From: an uncultured Clostridia bacterium
Lineage (GTDB): Bacteria > Bacillota > Clostridia > Peptostreptococcales > Acidaminobacteraceae
Length of the DNA stretch: 10,427 nucleotides
Assembly: GCA_945950065.1 (NCBI GenBank)
Contig: CAMFGQ010000044.1
Coordinates: 1-10,427 of the forward strand
Direction: 5' to 3'
In this document: positions 1-5,673 of the stretch, one piece after another
Layout: each line of letters opens with the position of its first letter
How positions within the stretch are numbered: position 1 is the stretch's first letter
Position numbers and translations under genes: made by a program
The notes under the pieces: generated by a model
Database searches by the model: none
What the model saw: the letters and a program-made list of their open reading frames with translations, nothing else
Told to the model about the DNA's origin: nothing

Positions 1-8
1 TCTTTTTT

Positions 9-14
9 CTCCTT
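9..14 (-). promoter_or_regulatory. Ribosome binding site of a gene starting just beyond the left edge
   Basis: On the minus strand, AAGGAG is followed by the eight bases AAAAAAGA, and then the window ends. This is the expected Shine-Dalgarno spacing for a start codon lying at or just beyond base 1. The DUF401 gene stops only about 50 bases upstream and no hairpin terminator is visible between them, so the missing gene is probably the next member of the same transcript. The start codon itself is not in the window, so this rests on the ribosome site and context only. Confidence 0.4.
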
Positions 15-64
15 ACCTTACTACAATCTCTTTATACACCCCTTGGCCTCACTCAACACTCCTA

Positions 65-1267
65 TCAAAAAAGCAGATAAAGTAAATAACTGTAAGCACT
101 GCTCAAGAAAATAAAGGAAATCATCACAGGCAGTGTTTTACGAACAAGTGAGGTAAAGGGCAGACCATAATCTTCACAAATCACACCAAGACAAATGTGG
201 GTGATGGACACCTGACTTGCAATAAAGGTCATGCTCATAATAAAGACTAGTAGACCCAAATGACTCCCTAGACTGGTTGTAACCACTGGAAGCATCATGG
301 CCACCATTGCCTGGGTTCCAGCCAGTATACTGCCCAAAAAGAAAATAAGTCCAAAAATAATGACTGGATGTAATGGAAAGGATTGGAAAAGCTCAGGTAG
401 TTGATCAATCACCCCTGTAAACACAAGCATCTCCTTAAAAATCATGATGGCAAAGGTGGTGAGGATCAGCTTTGTTTCAAAGGCAGATAAAACCATAGGA
501 CGCAGCTCTTCGAAGCTAAAGCCATTGACAAGGATAGAAAGAAGAATAACTGGAATCACCGCATAATGTACTGGAATTCCTAAACTCAAAATCAACACAA
601 TGGAAGCTCCAATTGCCCAAAGGCTGATAAAGAGATTCTTCACTTCTTCCTTCTTATTCACTCCCTCTAGACTCTTTGTCTTGGGAATCTTTCTGACATA
701 AAAAACAAAGCCAAGAAAAAAGAGTAGAAACACAACGGGCAACATCGCAAACACAAAACCAGGCATGGAAACACCTGAAAGTTCAATGGCAAGGATGATG
801 GTTGCATAGGTGGGTAGGAAGGCCTCTGAAATATGCCGATAGAAACTGGTGACAAAACAGCGTTCTTCAATGGTTAAACTGTCCCCTGCAGCATTATCGA
901 CAATGGGTCTTGCAATCAGTACGGCCCCTACAGAGGGTAAAAGTCCAATGGTAAAAGGTGCTAGAGTTGCATTGATCCGCCTGGAACCAAATAGCCTTGT
1001 TAAGGAATGTTCTGCTAGCTGCAGATGATTTCTTTTTTCTAGCATCTTCTGTAGAAAGGTAATGCTATAAAAAGCAAGCACTAGATAGAGTGTGGACCTT
1101 GATAATGCTCCTTTTCGCAGAATCTCCCCTATCTCCCTAAAATTCAATCGAAACAACACAAAACCAAGAAAAATTCCCAAAGCCATGGAGAGGTAGAGGG
1201 GAACTCTTCTTGCCATGAGAACAAGAAGCAGAATAAAGATGATTCCAAGACTAACAAGATCATGCAC
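65..1267 (-). CDS. DUF401 family integral membrane protein
   Basis: This 400-residue, very hydrophobic protein has about ten predicted membrane segments and resembles the DUF401 family, whose transport substrate is not established. Visible landmarks are GLLPSVGAVLIARPIVD (about residues 108-124), the amphipathic segment FVTSFYRHISEAFLPTY (about 138-154) and a related polar-in-membrane stretch near the C-terminus (SMTFIASQVSITHICLGV). Two such half-membrane motifs fit a permease built from two repeated halves, as in ion-transporter-like folds. The start is GTG at 1267, preceded by GGGGAG inside the last codons of the acetyltransferase gene; only two bases separate that stop from this GTG, so translation is likely coupled. 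The stop is TGA. The family call is fairly secure from these motifs; a role as a transporter is inference, and nothing in the sequence identifies the substrate. Confidence 0.8.
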   Translation of the reverse strand: MHDLVSLGIIFILLLVLMARRVPLYLSMALGIFLGFVLFRLNFREIGEILRKGALSRSTLYLVLAFYSITFLQKMLEKRNHLQLAEHSLTRLFGSRRINATLAPFTIGLLPSVGAVLIARPIVDNAAGDSLTIEERCFVTSFYRHISEAFLPTYATIILAIELSGVSMPGFVFAMLPVVFLLFFLGFVFYVRKIPKTKSLEGVNKKEEVKNLFISLWAIGASIVLILSLGIPVHYAVIPVILLSILVNGFSFEELRPMVLSAFETKLILTTFAIMIFKEMLVFTGVIDQLPELFQSFPLHPVIIFGLIFFLGSILAGTQAMVAMMLPVVTTSLGSHLGLLVFIMSMTFIASQVSITHICLGVICEDYGLPFTSLVRKTLPVMISFIFLSSAYSYLLYLLF

Positions 1268-1269
1268 GA

Positions 1270-1797
1270 TTAAAGCTCCCCAAAAGGTCGATTTACAAGA
1301 TCCTTCTTCTCGTACTCTTTTCGCAGCATGGAATAGAGCCTTTGATCGAGAAACTCTCCCTCATAAAAATAGTTTTCTCGCATGGTACCCTCCCAGATAA
1401 GGCCTAGCTCTTCATAGAGATAAATCGCTCGCTTATTATGGGGGTAGACATCAAGATAAAAACGATTACTTGGTGTTTGCTCAAAACAATACTTGAGAAG
1501 AGCAGCAAGGGAACTTCTTCCATAGCCTCTGTTTTTCTTCGTTAAGGCAATTCTTCGAAGTAGAAAAGTCTTGGAATGATGATCCAGCTGGATCATGGCA
1601 TAGCCCACCATCTCTTCACTTTCCTTTTCGAGGATAGAGAAGAGAAGATAGTCATCACTTGTTCGATGATACTCATGCTCTTCAAGTGTACTGACAAAAA
1701 GCTCAGGACGATTTTCGAGATCCTGCTCAATCTCCATTAGTCTAGGCAGTTCTTCTCGTTTTGTTCTTCTTAGAAGCAGTTTATTGGTTTCCATCAT
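1270..1797 (-). CDS. GNAT family N-acetyltransferase (RimJ/RimL-like)
   Basis: The protein has 175 residues, a normal length for a single-domain GNAT enzyme that transfers acetyl from acetyl-CoA to an amine. Motif A is visible as RRIALTKKNRGYGRSSLAAL (residues 81-100), with the NRGYGRSS loop expected to hold the CoA pyrophosphate. Motif B follows as NKRAIYLYEELGLIWEG (121-137), and the C-terminal REN-FYEGEF-DQ--YSML pattern is typical of the RimJ/RimL or SpeG-like branch. The acceptor (protein N-terminus, polyamine, antibiotic or other small amine) cannot be told from sequence. Two ATG codons stand in tandem at 1797 and 1794, with GGAG about ten bases ahead. The first 17 bases overlap the end of the sulfoxide reductase gene, and the DUF401 gene begins two bases after the stop, so these three genes form one translationally coupled unit. 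Confidence 0.85.
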   Translation of the reverse strand: MMETNKLLLRRTKREELPRLMEIEQDLENRPELFVSTLEEHEYHRTSDDYLLFSILEKESEEMVGYAMIQLDHHSKTFLLRRIALTKKNRGYGRSSLAALLKYCFEQTPSNRFYLDVYPHNKRAIYLYEELGLIWEGTMRENYFYEGEFLDQRLYSMLRKEYEKKDLVNRPFGEL

Positions 1798-2278
1798 ATA
1801 GCAGATTCTCCAAGATCCTCACAAATTCACTGAGTTCCTTTTCATCTTCTTCGCTGAAGCGCCCAAGATAGGGACTATCCAGATCAAGAACACCCGTGAC
1901 CTCTTCACCCTTTCGAATGGGGATTACCAGTTCTGACCTGCTGGCACTATCACAGGCAATGTGTCCAGGAAACTCCTCTACATTGTCGACGCGCTGGTTT
2001 TGGTTCTCTTTCCAAGCAGTGCCGCAAACTCCTTTTCCATAGTCAATTCTAGTACAGGCTGGAAGGCCTTGAAAGGATCCGAGGATCAGTTCTTCACCTT
2101 CCACCCAGTAGAAACCGGCCCAGTTGAGACCCTCTAGAACTGCCATCAGGATAGCTGAGGCATTTGCCTCGATGGCTCTGGGGTGGGTTTCGGTCTCTCC
2201 TTGGCCTTTAAGGAGAAGTTTTGCATAAGAAAGGCGCTGGGAAGTGCTCATCTTTTCAATTCCAATTAACTTAATCAT
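1781..2278 (-). CDS. msrC: Free methionine-(R)-sulfoxide reductase, GAF-domain type
   Basis: This cytoplasmic enzyme reduces free L-methionine-(R)-sulfoxide to methionine, normally using thioredoxin as electron donor. From the preferred start it has 165 residues and is essentially one GAF domain, matching the family. The diagnostic core is present: NWAGFYW, then PAC-RIDYGKGVCGTAW and PGHIACDSASRSELVIPI. It supplies all three cysteines used for catalysis and resolution, at residues 75, 85 and 109 (79, 89 and 113 if counted from an upstream in-frame ATG). VLDLDSP near the C-terminus is also typical. An ATG exists at 2290, but GGAGGA lies inside its first codons and is correctly placed for the ATG at 2278, so the shorter form is chosen. 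The gene heads a coupled unit with a GNAT and a DUF401 gene. Why these are linked is unclear. Confidence 0.9.
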   Translation of the reverse strand: MIKLIGIEKMSTSQRLSYAKLLLKGQGETETHPRAIEANASAILMAVLEGLNWAGFYWVEGEELILGSFQGLPACTRIDYGKGVCGTAWKENQNQRVDNVEEFPGHIACDSASRSELVIPIRKGEEVTGVLDLDSPYLGRFSEEDEKELSEFVRILENLLYDGNQ

Positions 2279-2282
2279 AGCT

Positions 2283-2288
2283 TCCTCC
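2283..2288 (-). promoter_or_regulatory. Ribosome binding site that sets the msrC start
   Basis: The minus strand reads ATGGAGGAAGCTATG across this spot. The GGAGGA element overlaps the upstream ATG at 2290 and stands six bases before the ATG at 2278. It can serve only the downstream ATG, which therefore is the likely start; the upstream ATG has no ribosome site of its own. Confidence 0.75.
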
Positions 2289-2297
2289 ATTTCTATT

Positions 2298-2303
2298 AGT
2301 ATA
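2298..2303 (-). promoter_or_regulatory. Candidate sigma-A -10 box for the msrC unit
   Basis: TATACT on the minus strand matches five of six bases of the -10 consensus and lies between the terminator of the preceding operon and the msrC ribosome site. A start of transcription about seven bases downstream would give a very short leader still containing GGAGGA. No convincing -35 hexamer is seen 16 to 18 bases upstream, where the sequence is T-rich, so the call stays tentative. Confidence 0.4.
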
Positions 2304-2315
2304 CCAAAAGAATGA

Positions 2316-2348
2316 TAAAAAGAAGACCCCTGGCGATGCAGGAGTCCT
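2316..2348 (-). terminator. Intrinsic terminator of the hydroxybutyrate operon
   Basis: Read on the minus strand, AGGACTCCTG and CAGGGGTCTT form a ten-pair stem (two of them G-T wobbles) around the loop CATCGC, followed by a T-rich tract. It begins about 20 bases after the stop of the hydroxyacyl-CoA dehydrogenase gene and ends before the candidate msrC promoter, so it separates the two transcription units. Confidence 0.8.
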
Positions 2349-2367
2349 CTAGAGGGATTGATTTCAT

Positions 2368-3294
2368 TTACTTGATTTTCATCTGTTCATAGAAACGACG
2401 GTCTCGATTGGCCATGGCTTCTTCGCCCTTGCCATCACTGTAATCGTAAAAGCCTTTTCCGCTTTTAACACCTAGTTCTCCAGCATCCATTTTGTCTTGA
2501 AGGAGTTTGGGAACACCTTTTTCATCACTTAACTCTCTAAAGAGATAGGATGAGATGTAGGTGAAGGTATCCAGTCCACCAAGGTCTGCTGTCTCAAAAG
2601 GTCCAATGCTGGGATAGCGAAATCCTGGGCCAAAGCGCATAGCTTTGTCAACATCTTCCACTGTAGCGATACCTTCTTCAACAATCTTCAGTGCTTCCCT
2701 AAAGACTGCAAACTGGATGCGGTTTCCGATAAAGCCATTCACGTCCTTGAGTACGGTAACCGATTCTTTTCCAATGCTTTCTACTAGTTCTTTGAGTTCA
2801 TCCACCACATCTTGTCTCGTCTCATCACCTTTAATCAGTTCAATGAGAGGAATAATATGAGGAGGATTCCACCAGTGCATTCCGATAAAGCGACTCTTGT
2901 CCTTAACATCTACACTCATAGCATTGATAGAGAGTCCAGATGTATTGGAAGCAAGGATAGTCTCTGGTGAAACAATCTCTTCCACTTCCCTCCAAAAGTC
3001 AATTTTGATGGGGAGCTTTTCAATGATGCATTCGATGATCAGCTGACAATCATGAAAGTCCTTTTTGTCTAGACTAAAGGTGATTCTTTCAAGGGTTTCT
3101 TGTGCACCCTCTTCCGTCAACAATCCTTGAGCCATTAAGTGGTTCTGGTTGGTGTTTATGATTCTTCTTCCAACATCCAGATATTTTTGGTCAATGTCGC
3201 TTAGTACGACTTCATAGCCATTGGATGCTAGAATTTGTGCAATTCCGGAACCCATGGTTCCGCTCCCTGCAACGCCGATCTTTTTAATGTGCAA
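2368..3294 (-). CDS. 3-hydroxyacyl-CoA dehydrogenase family enzyme
   Basis: The 308-residue protein has the two-domain layout of monofunctional NAD-dependent 3-hydroxybutyryl-CoA dehydrogenases. The N-terminal Rossmann fold carries GVAGSGTMGSG (residues 7-17), with Asp33 placed to bind the adenine ribose of NAD. SNTSG (116-120), the catalytic His140-Glu152 pair and NGFIGNRI (186-193) follow, then the C-terminal helical domain with the LGVKSGKGFYDY end motif (274-285). The usual His-Phe-Phe-Asn-Pro sequence is here HWWNPPHIIPLIEL, a variant seen in relatives that do not all act on short acyl-CoA, so the substrate is not certain. The start is TTG at 3294, fixed by AGGAGGA five bases upstream. 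It is the last gene of the operon with the SDR and permease, ten bases after the permease. Oxidation of an L-3-hydroxyacyl-CoA or a related hydroxy acid is likely; the exact substrate is inference. Confidence 0.85.
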   Translation of the reverse strand: MHIKKIGVAGSGTMGSGIAQILASNGYEVVLSDIDQKYLDVGRRIINTNQNHLMAQGLLTEEGAQETLERITFSLDKKDFHDCQLIIECIIEKLPIKIDFWREVEEIVSPETILASNTSGLSINAMSVDVKDKSRFIGMHWWNPPHIIPLIELIKGDETRQDVVDELKELVESIGKESVTVLKDVNGFIGNRIQFAVFREALKIVEEGIATVEDVDKAMRFGPGFRYPSIGPFETADLGGLDTFTYISSYLFRELSDEKGVPKLLQDKMDAGELGVKSGKGFYDYSDGKGEEAMANRDRRFYEQMKIK

Positions 3295-3298
3295 AATG

Positions 3299-3305
3299 TC
3301 CTCCT
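3299..3305 (-). promoter_or_regulatory. Ribosome binding site overlapping the permease stop codon
   Basis: AGGAGGA overlaps the TAG stop of the GntP-type permease and stands five bases before the TTG start of the dehydrogenase. No ATG lies nearby in that frame, so this strong site is what supports the TTG start and points to translational coupling of the two genes. Confidence 0.75.
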
Positions 3306-4629
3306 AAATGATGCCTAGGCTGCCAAGCAAGATGGAAGGAATGGAAGCAATCAAAGGAAGCACCAAAGAGGTCATCCCAATATCAATATAACTTTCTTTA
3401 TGGGTCATACCAGTAACAGCAAGAAGAGTGAGGACTGCGCCATTATGGGGCAGTGTATCCAGTCCACCTGATGCTAAGGATGCAACTCTATGGAAGGCTT
3501 CTGGGCTGATTCCTGTTGCTTGTGCAATCTCCAAGTATTTGCCACCAAGGGCTTCTAATGCAATACTCATACCCCCAGATGCACTTCCTGTAGCACCAGC
3601 AAGAAGGTTAACGGCTACGGCTTCAGATATTAAGGGGGTGCCAGGAATGTTGAGTAACACTCTTGTGAGTTCAGCAAAACCAGGAACACTCTTCACAACT
3701 GTACCAAAGCCTACTGCAGCTGCAGTATTGAGGATAGCTGTCATACTTCCAGCTGCACCAGCACTGACTGACTTGGTGAAGCCAAGGCGTTTTCCAGGAT
3801 TCAGCACCATGGAAAGAACAATGCCTGCAATCAGGGCAATAATCAATGTGCCCACAGCATCCATTTCTAGTCTTCCAGCCTTTACAAAGCTATTGAGGAC
3901 ATTCATCAGTGCAATGACCATAATCAGTGGAAGCATGGAGAGATAAGGATTGGGAAGTGCAGCATAATCTACCACTTCGCCTTCTCTATTTTTAGGTTCA
4001 GTAAAGAACTCTCCCTTGGCTTCAAACTTTTTCTGGCGATAGGTCAGCCATGAGACACCGAGAATAAACATAAGAATTGCCGCAACACTACCCATAATGG
4101 GGGCTGCTGTTGGTGTTGTACCAAAGTACTTGGTAGGGATCATGTTCTGAATTTGAGGAGTACCAGGAATGGCTGTCATAGTAAAGGTAAAGCTTCCAAG
4201 TGCAATGGCACCGGGAATGAGTTTACGGGTAATGTTAGCCTCTCTGAAGAGTTCCAGTGCTAGAGGGTACATGGCAAAGACAACAACAAATAAACTAATA
4301 CCACCATAGGTCAGGACACCACAACCAACCACGATACCGATGATGGCGCGTTTAGGGCCAATCAGTTTTGTTAACCAGTGAGCAATTGATTTCGCTGCAC
4401 CTGTGTAATCCATAAGATGACCAAAGATTGCACCTAACATAAATACAGGGAACCAGCTTTGTACATAGCCAGCAAAGCCCGTCATATAGGTGTCTTTATA
4501 CATGGTCAATAAGTTCAATCCACCCGTTAGCCCCAAAATAATCGCACTTACAGGAGCTACCCACAAAATGGAATAACCACGATAAGCTAAAAACATCAAG
4601 GCAACCAGGGCAAGAATAATACCTAACAT
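3304..4629 (-). CDS. GntP-family permease, probable 3-hydroxybutyrate transporter
   Basis: This is a 441-residue inner-membrane protein with roughly twelve hydrophobic segments, the usual size for the GntP / short-chain carboxylate permease family. Family landmarks include TYGGISLFVVVFAMYPLA (107-124), the GSFTFTMTAIPGTPQIQNMIP block (145-165, a re-entrant substrate-site region), ATGSASGGMSIALEAL (346-361) and SLASGGLDTLPHNGAVLTLL (384-403). GntP members import gluconate, related sugar acids or small hydroxy acids. The flanking D-3-hydroxybutyrate dehydrogenase-like gene makes 3-hydroxybutyrate the most likely substrate here, which is inference from context. The ATG at 4629 has AAGGAG six bases upstream, and the SDR gene stops 19 bases before it. 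The TAG stop is embedded in the ribosome site of the next gene. Confidence 0.85.
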   Translation of the reverse strand: MLGIILALVALMFLAYRGYSILWVAPVSAIILGLTGGLNLLTMYKDTYMTGFAGYVQSWFPVFMLGAIFGHLMDYTGAAKSIAHWLTKLIGPKRAIIGIVVGCGVLTYGGISLFVVVFAMYPLALELFREANITRKLIPGAIALGSFTFTMTAIPGTPQIQNMIPTKYFGTTPTAAPIMGSVAAILMFILGVSWLTYRQKKFEAKGEFFTEPKNREGEVVDYAALPNPYLSMLPLIMVIALMNVLNSFVKAGRLEMDAVGTLIIALIAGIVLSMVLNPGKRLGFTKSVSAGAAGSMTAILNTAAAVGFGTVVKSVPGFAELTRVLLNIPGTPLISEAVAVNLLAGATGSASGGMSIALEALGGKYLEIAQATGISPEAFHRVASLASGGLDTLPHNGAVLTLLAVTGMTHKESYIDIGMTSLVLPLIASIPSILLGSLGII

Positions 4630-4648
4630 AAAGTTCTCCTTATTTTAT

Positions 4649-5410
4649 TTACGCAGAAATCCATCCACCATCGATGGGTAAAGTAATGCCCGTAATCTGT
4701 GAGGCACTGTCACTGCAGAGAAAAAGAGCTACATCTGCAACAGTTTTGGGTTCAAGCAATTTCTTGATCGATGCTTTTTGCAACATGATTTTTTCAATGA
4801 CTTCATCCTCACCGATGCCATGGGTAGCTGCTTGATCAGCAATCTGCTTATCCACGAGAGGAGTACGCACATAGGCAGGACAAATGGAGTTGACGGTGAT
4901 GCCATAGGGTCCACCTTCTAATGCAGATACCTTGGTGAGTCCTGTCAGTCCATGTTTTGCTGTTACATAGGCACTTTTGAACTCACTGGCAACCAGTCCA
5001 TGAATGGAGTTTAGGTGGATGATTCTTCCCCAACCCCTCTCTTTCATGGATGGCCAGCAGTATTTGGTGAGATAAAAAGGTGCATTGAGCATCAGTCTAA
5101 TCATAAAATCCCAGGTATCCACGGGAAAGTCTTCAATGGGTACGACTTTTTGAATACCTGCCACATTGATGAGGATGTCCACTCCGCCATACTCTTCAAT
5201 GGCTACTTCTGCAAGTCTTTTGCACTCTACTTCAAGAGAAAGGTCTGCACAGATAGCTAGTGCATCTAGTTTTTCAGCTTCTCTTGTCAGTGCTTCTTCG
5301 TTTACGTCTGCCATAACTACTTTGCAACCTGCTTCGCGAAAGGCTTGGCTCATGGCAAGTCCGATCCCACTGGCTGCTCCTGTAATCAGGGCTACTTTGT
5401 CTGTTAGCAT
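4649..5410 (-). CDS. bdhA: SDR family D-3-hydroxybutyrate dehydrogenase
   Basis: This 253-residue classical short-chain dehydrogenase is expected to oxidise D-3-hydroxybutyrate to acetoacetate with NAD in the cytoplasm. The cofactor loop is TGAASGIG (10-17), and Asp35 after the second strand favours NAD over NADP. The catalytic tetrad is complete: Asn109, Ser135, Tyr148 and Lys152. HLNSIHGLVASEFKSAYVTAKHGLTGLTK (132-160) closely follows the pattern of known 3-hydroxybutyrate dehydrogenases, and GIQ follows the NAG-type motif as in that family. The NNAG motif is altered to NVAG (82-85), a mild oddity. The ATG at 5410 has AAAGGAGG just upstream. It is the first gene of a three-gene operon and has a sigma-54 promoter about 70 bases ahead. 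Another 3-hydroxy acid as substrate is possible, but the family call is strong. Confidence 0.85.
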   Translation of the reverse strand: MLTDKVALITGAASGIGLAMSQAFREAGCKVVMADVNEEALTREAEKLDALAICADLSLEVECKRLAEVAIEEYGGVDILINVAGIQKVVPIEDFPVDTWDFMIRLMLNAPFYLTKYCWPSMKERGWGRIIHLNSIHGLVASEFKSAYVTAKHGLTGLTKVSALEGGPYGITVNSICPAYVRTPLVDKQIADQAATHGIGEDEVIEKIMLQKASIKKLLEPKTVADVALFLCSDSASQITGITLPIDGGWISA

Positions 5411-5482
5411 AGGTCCTCCTTTAGATCCATTGCTTCTTAAAAGTCATCTTTTGATGAAAGTGACGTTGTCGCCTTCTATAAC

Positions 5483-5497
5483 GCAAATGTGATGCCA
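5483..5497 (-). promoter_or_regulatory. Sigma-54 (-24/-12) promoter of the bdhA operon
   Basis: The minus strand reads TGGCATCACATTTGC. This matches the TGGCAC-N5-TTGC consensus at nine of the ten defined bases, including the essential GG at -24 and GC at -12, with the exact five-base spacer. Transcription would start near 5471, leaving a leader of about 60 bases that ends in a strong ribosome site for bdhA. The gene immediately upstream encodes a sigma-54 activator, which makes a chance match unlikely. Confidence 0.85.
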
Positions 5498-5501
5498 AAG
5501 G

Positions 5502-5531
5502 AAAAAACCAAGAAGCAGCTCTAAGCCTTGG
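5502..5531 (-). other. Imperfect dyad followed by six T, just upstream of the -24 element
   Basis: On the minus strand CCAAG and CTTGG flank a 14-base interior and are followed directly by TTTTTT. The stem is short, so it would be a weak intrinsic terminator at best. It could back up the stronger hairpin at 5561-5605 in stopping read-through from the activator gene, or be a protein-binding dyad close to the promoter. The sequence does not decide between these. Confidence 0.3.
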
Positions 5532-5560
5532 AATTTGAAAGAAAAACATAGTACATAGAT

Positions 5561-5605
5561 AAAGAAAAGACAAGAAAGTGTCCAGTAACAGAACACTTTC
5601 TTGTC
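5561..5605 (-). terminator. Intrinsic terminator after the sigma-54 activator gene
   Basis: GACAAGAAAGTGT (5569-5581) and ACACTTTCTTGTC (5593-5605) are perfect 13-base inverted repeats around an 11-base loop. On the minus strand the stem is followed by TTTTCTTT, as expected for an intrinsic terminator. On the plus strand no T-run follows the stem, so it acts in one direction. It lies about 70 bases after the activator stop and about 70 bases upstream of the -24 element, so it isolates the operon from read-through and leaves the sigma-54 promoter in control. Confidence 0.85.
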
Positions 5606-5639
5606 CTTCCTATGACCAATTGTAGTAGAAATGGACACT
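5577..5639. promoter_or_regulatory. Candidate upstream activator sites for the sigma-54 activator
   Basis: On the plus strand AGTGTCCA (5577-5584) recurs as its exact reverse complement TGGACACT at 5632-5639, and a partial form, GAACACT, lies at 5591-5597. The first and third form a GTGTCC-N7-GAACAC dyad centred near 5587, inside the terminator hairpin. They stand roughly 80 to 140 bases upstream of the -24 element, a usual distance for enhancer sites bound by sigma-54 activators. The repeats are seen in the sequence; binding by the neighbouring activator is inference. Confidence 0.35.
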
Positions 5640-5673
5640 CTTAAAAAGATTTAACTAATGTGTACAGATTTCT

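Noticed and set aside
2279..2290. Upstream ATG of the methionine sulfoxide reductase
   Set aside because: The strong GGAGGA lies inside these first codons and fits only the ATG at 2278.
3428..3946. Plus-strand open frame of 172 codons inside the permease gene
   Set aside because: It lies wholly antisense to a well-recognised GntP-type permease. Its translation is low-complexity (rich in Ala, Pro, Ser, Thr), as expected from the reverse of a membrane-protein gene, and it has no motif.
5444..5638. Minus-strand open frame of 64 codons between the activator and bdhA
   Set aside because: It runs through the terminator hairpin and the -24/-12 promoter, and its translation is a non-specific hydrophobic and aromatic string. 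It looks like chance in an AT-rich regulatory region.
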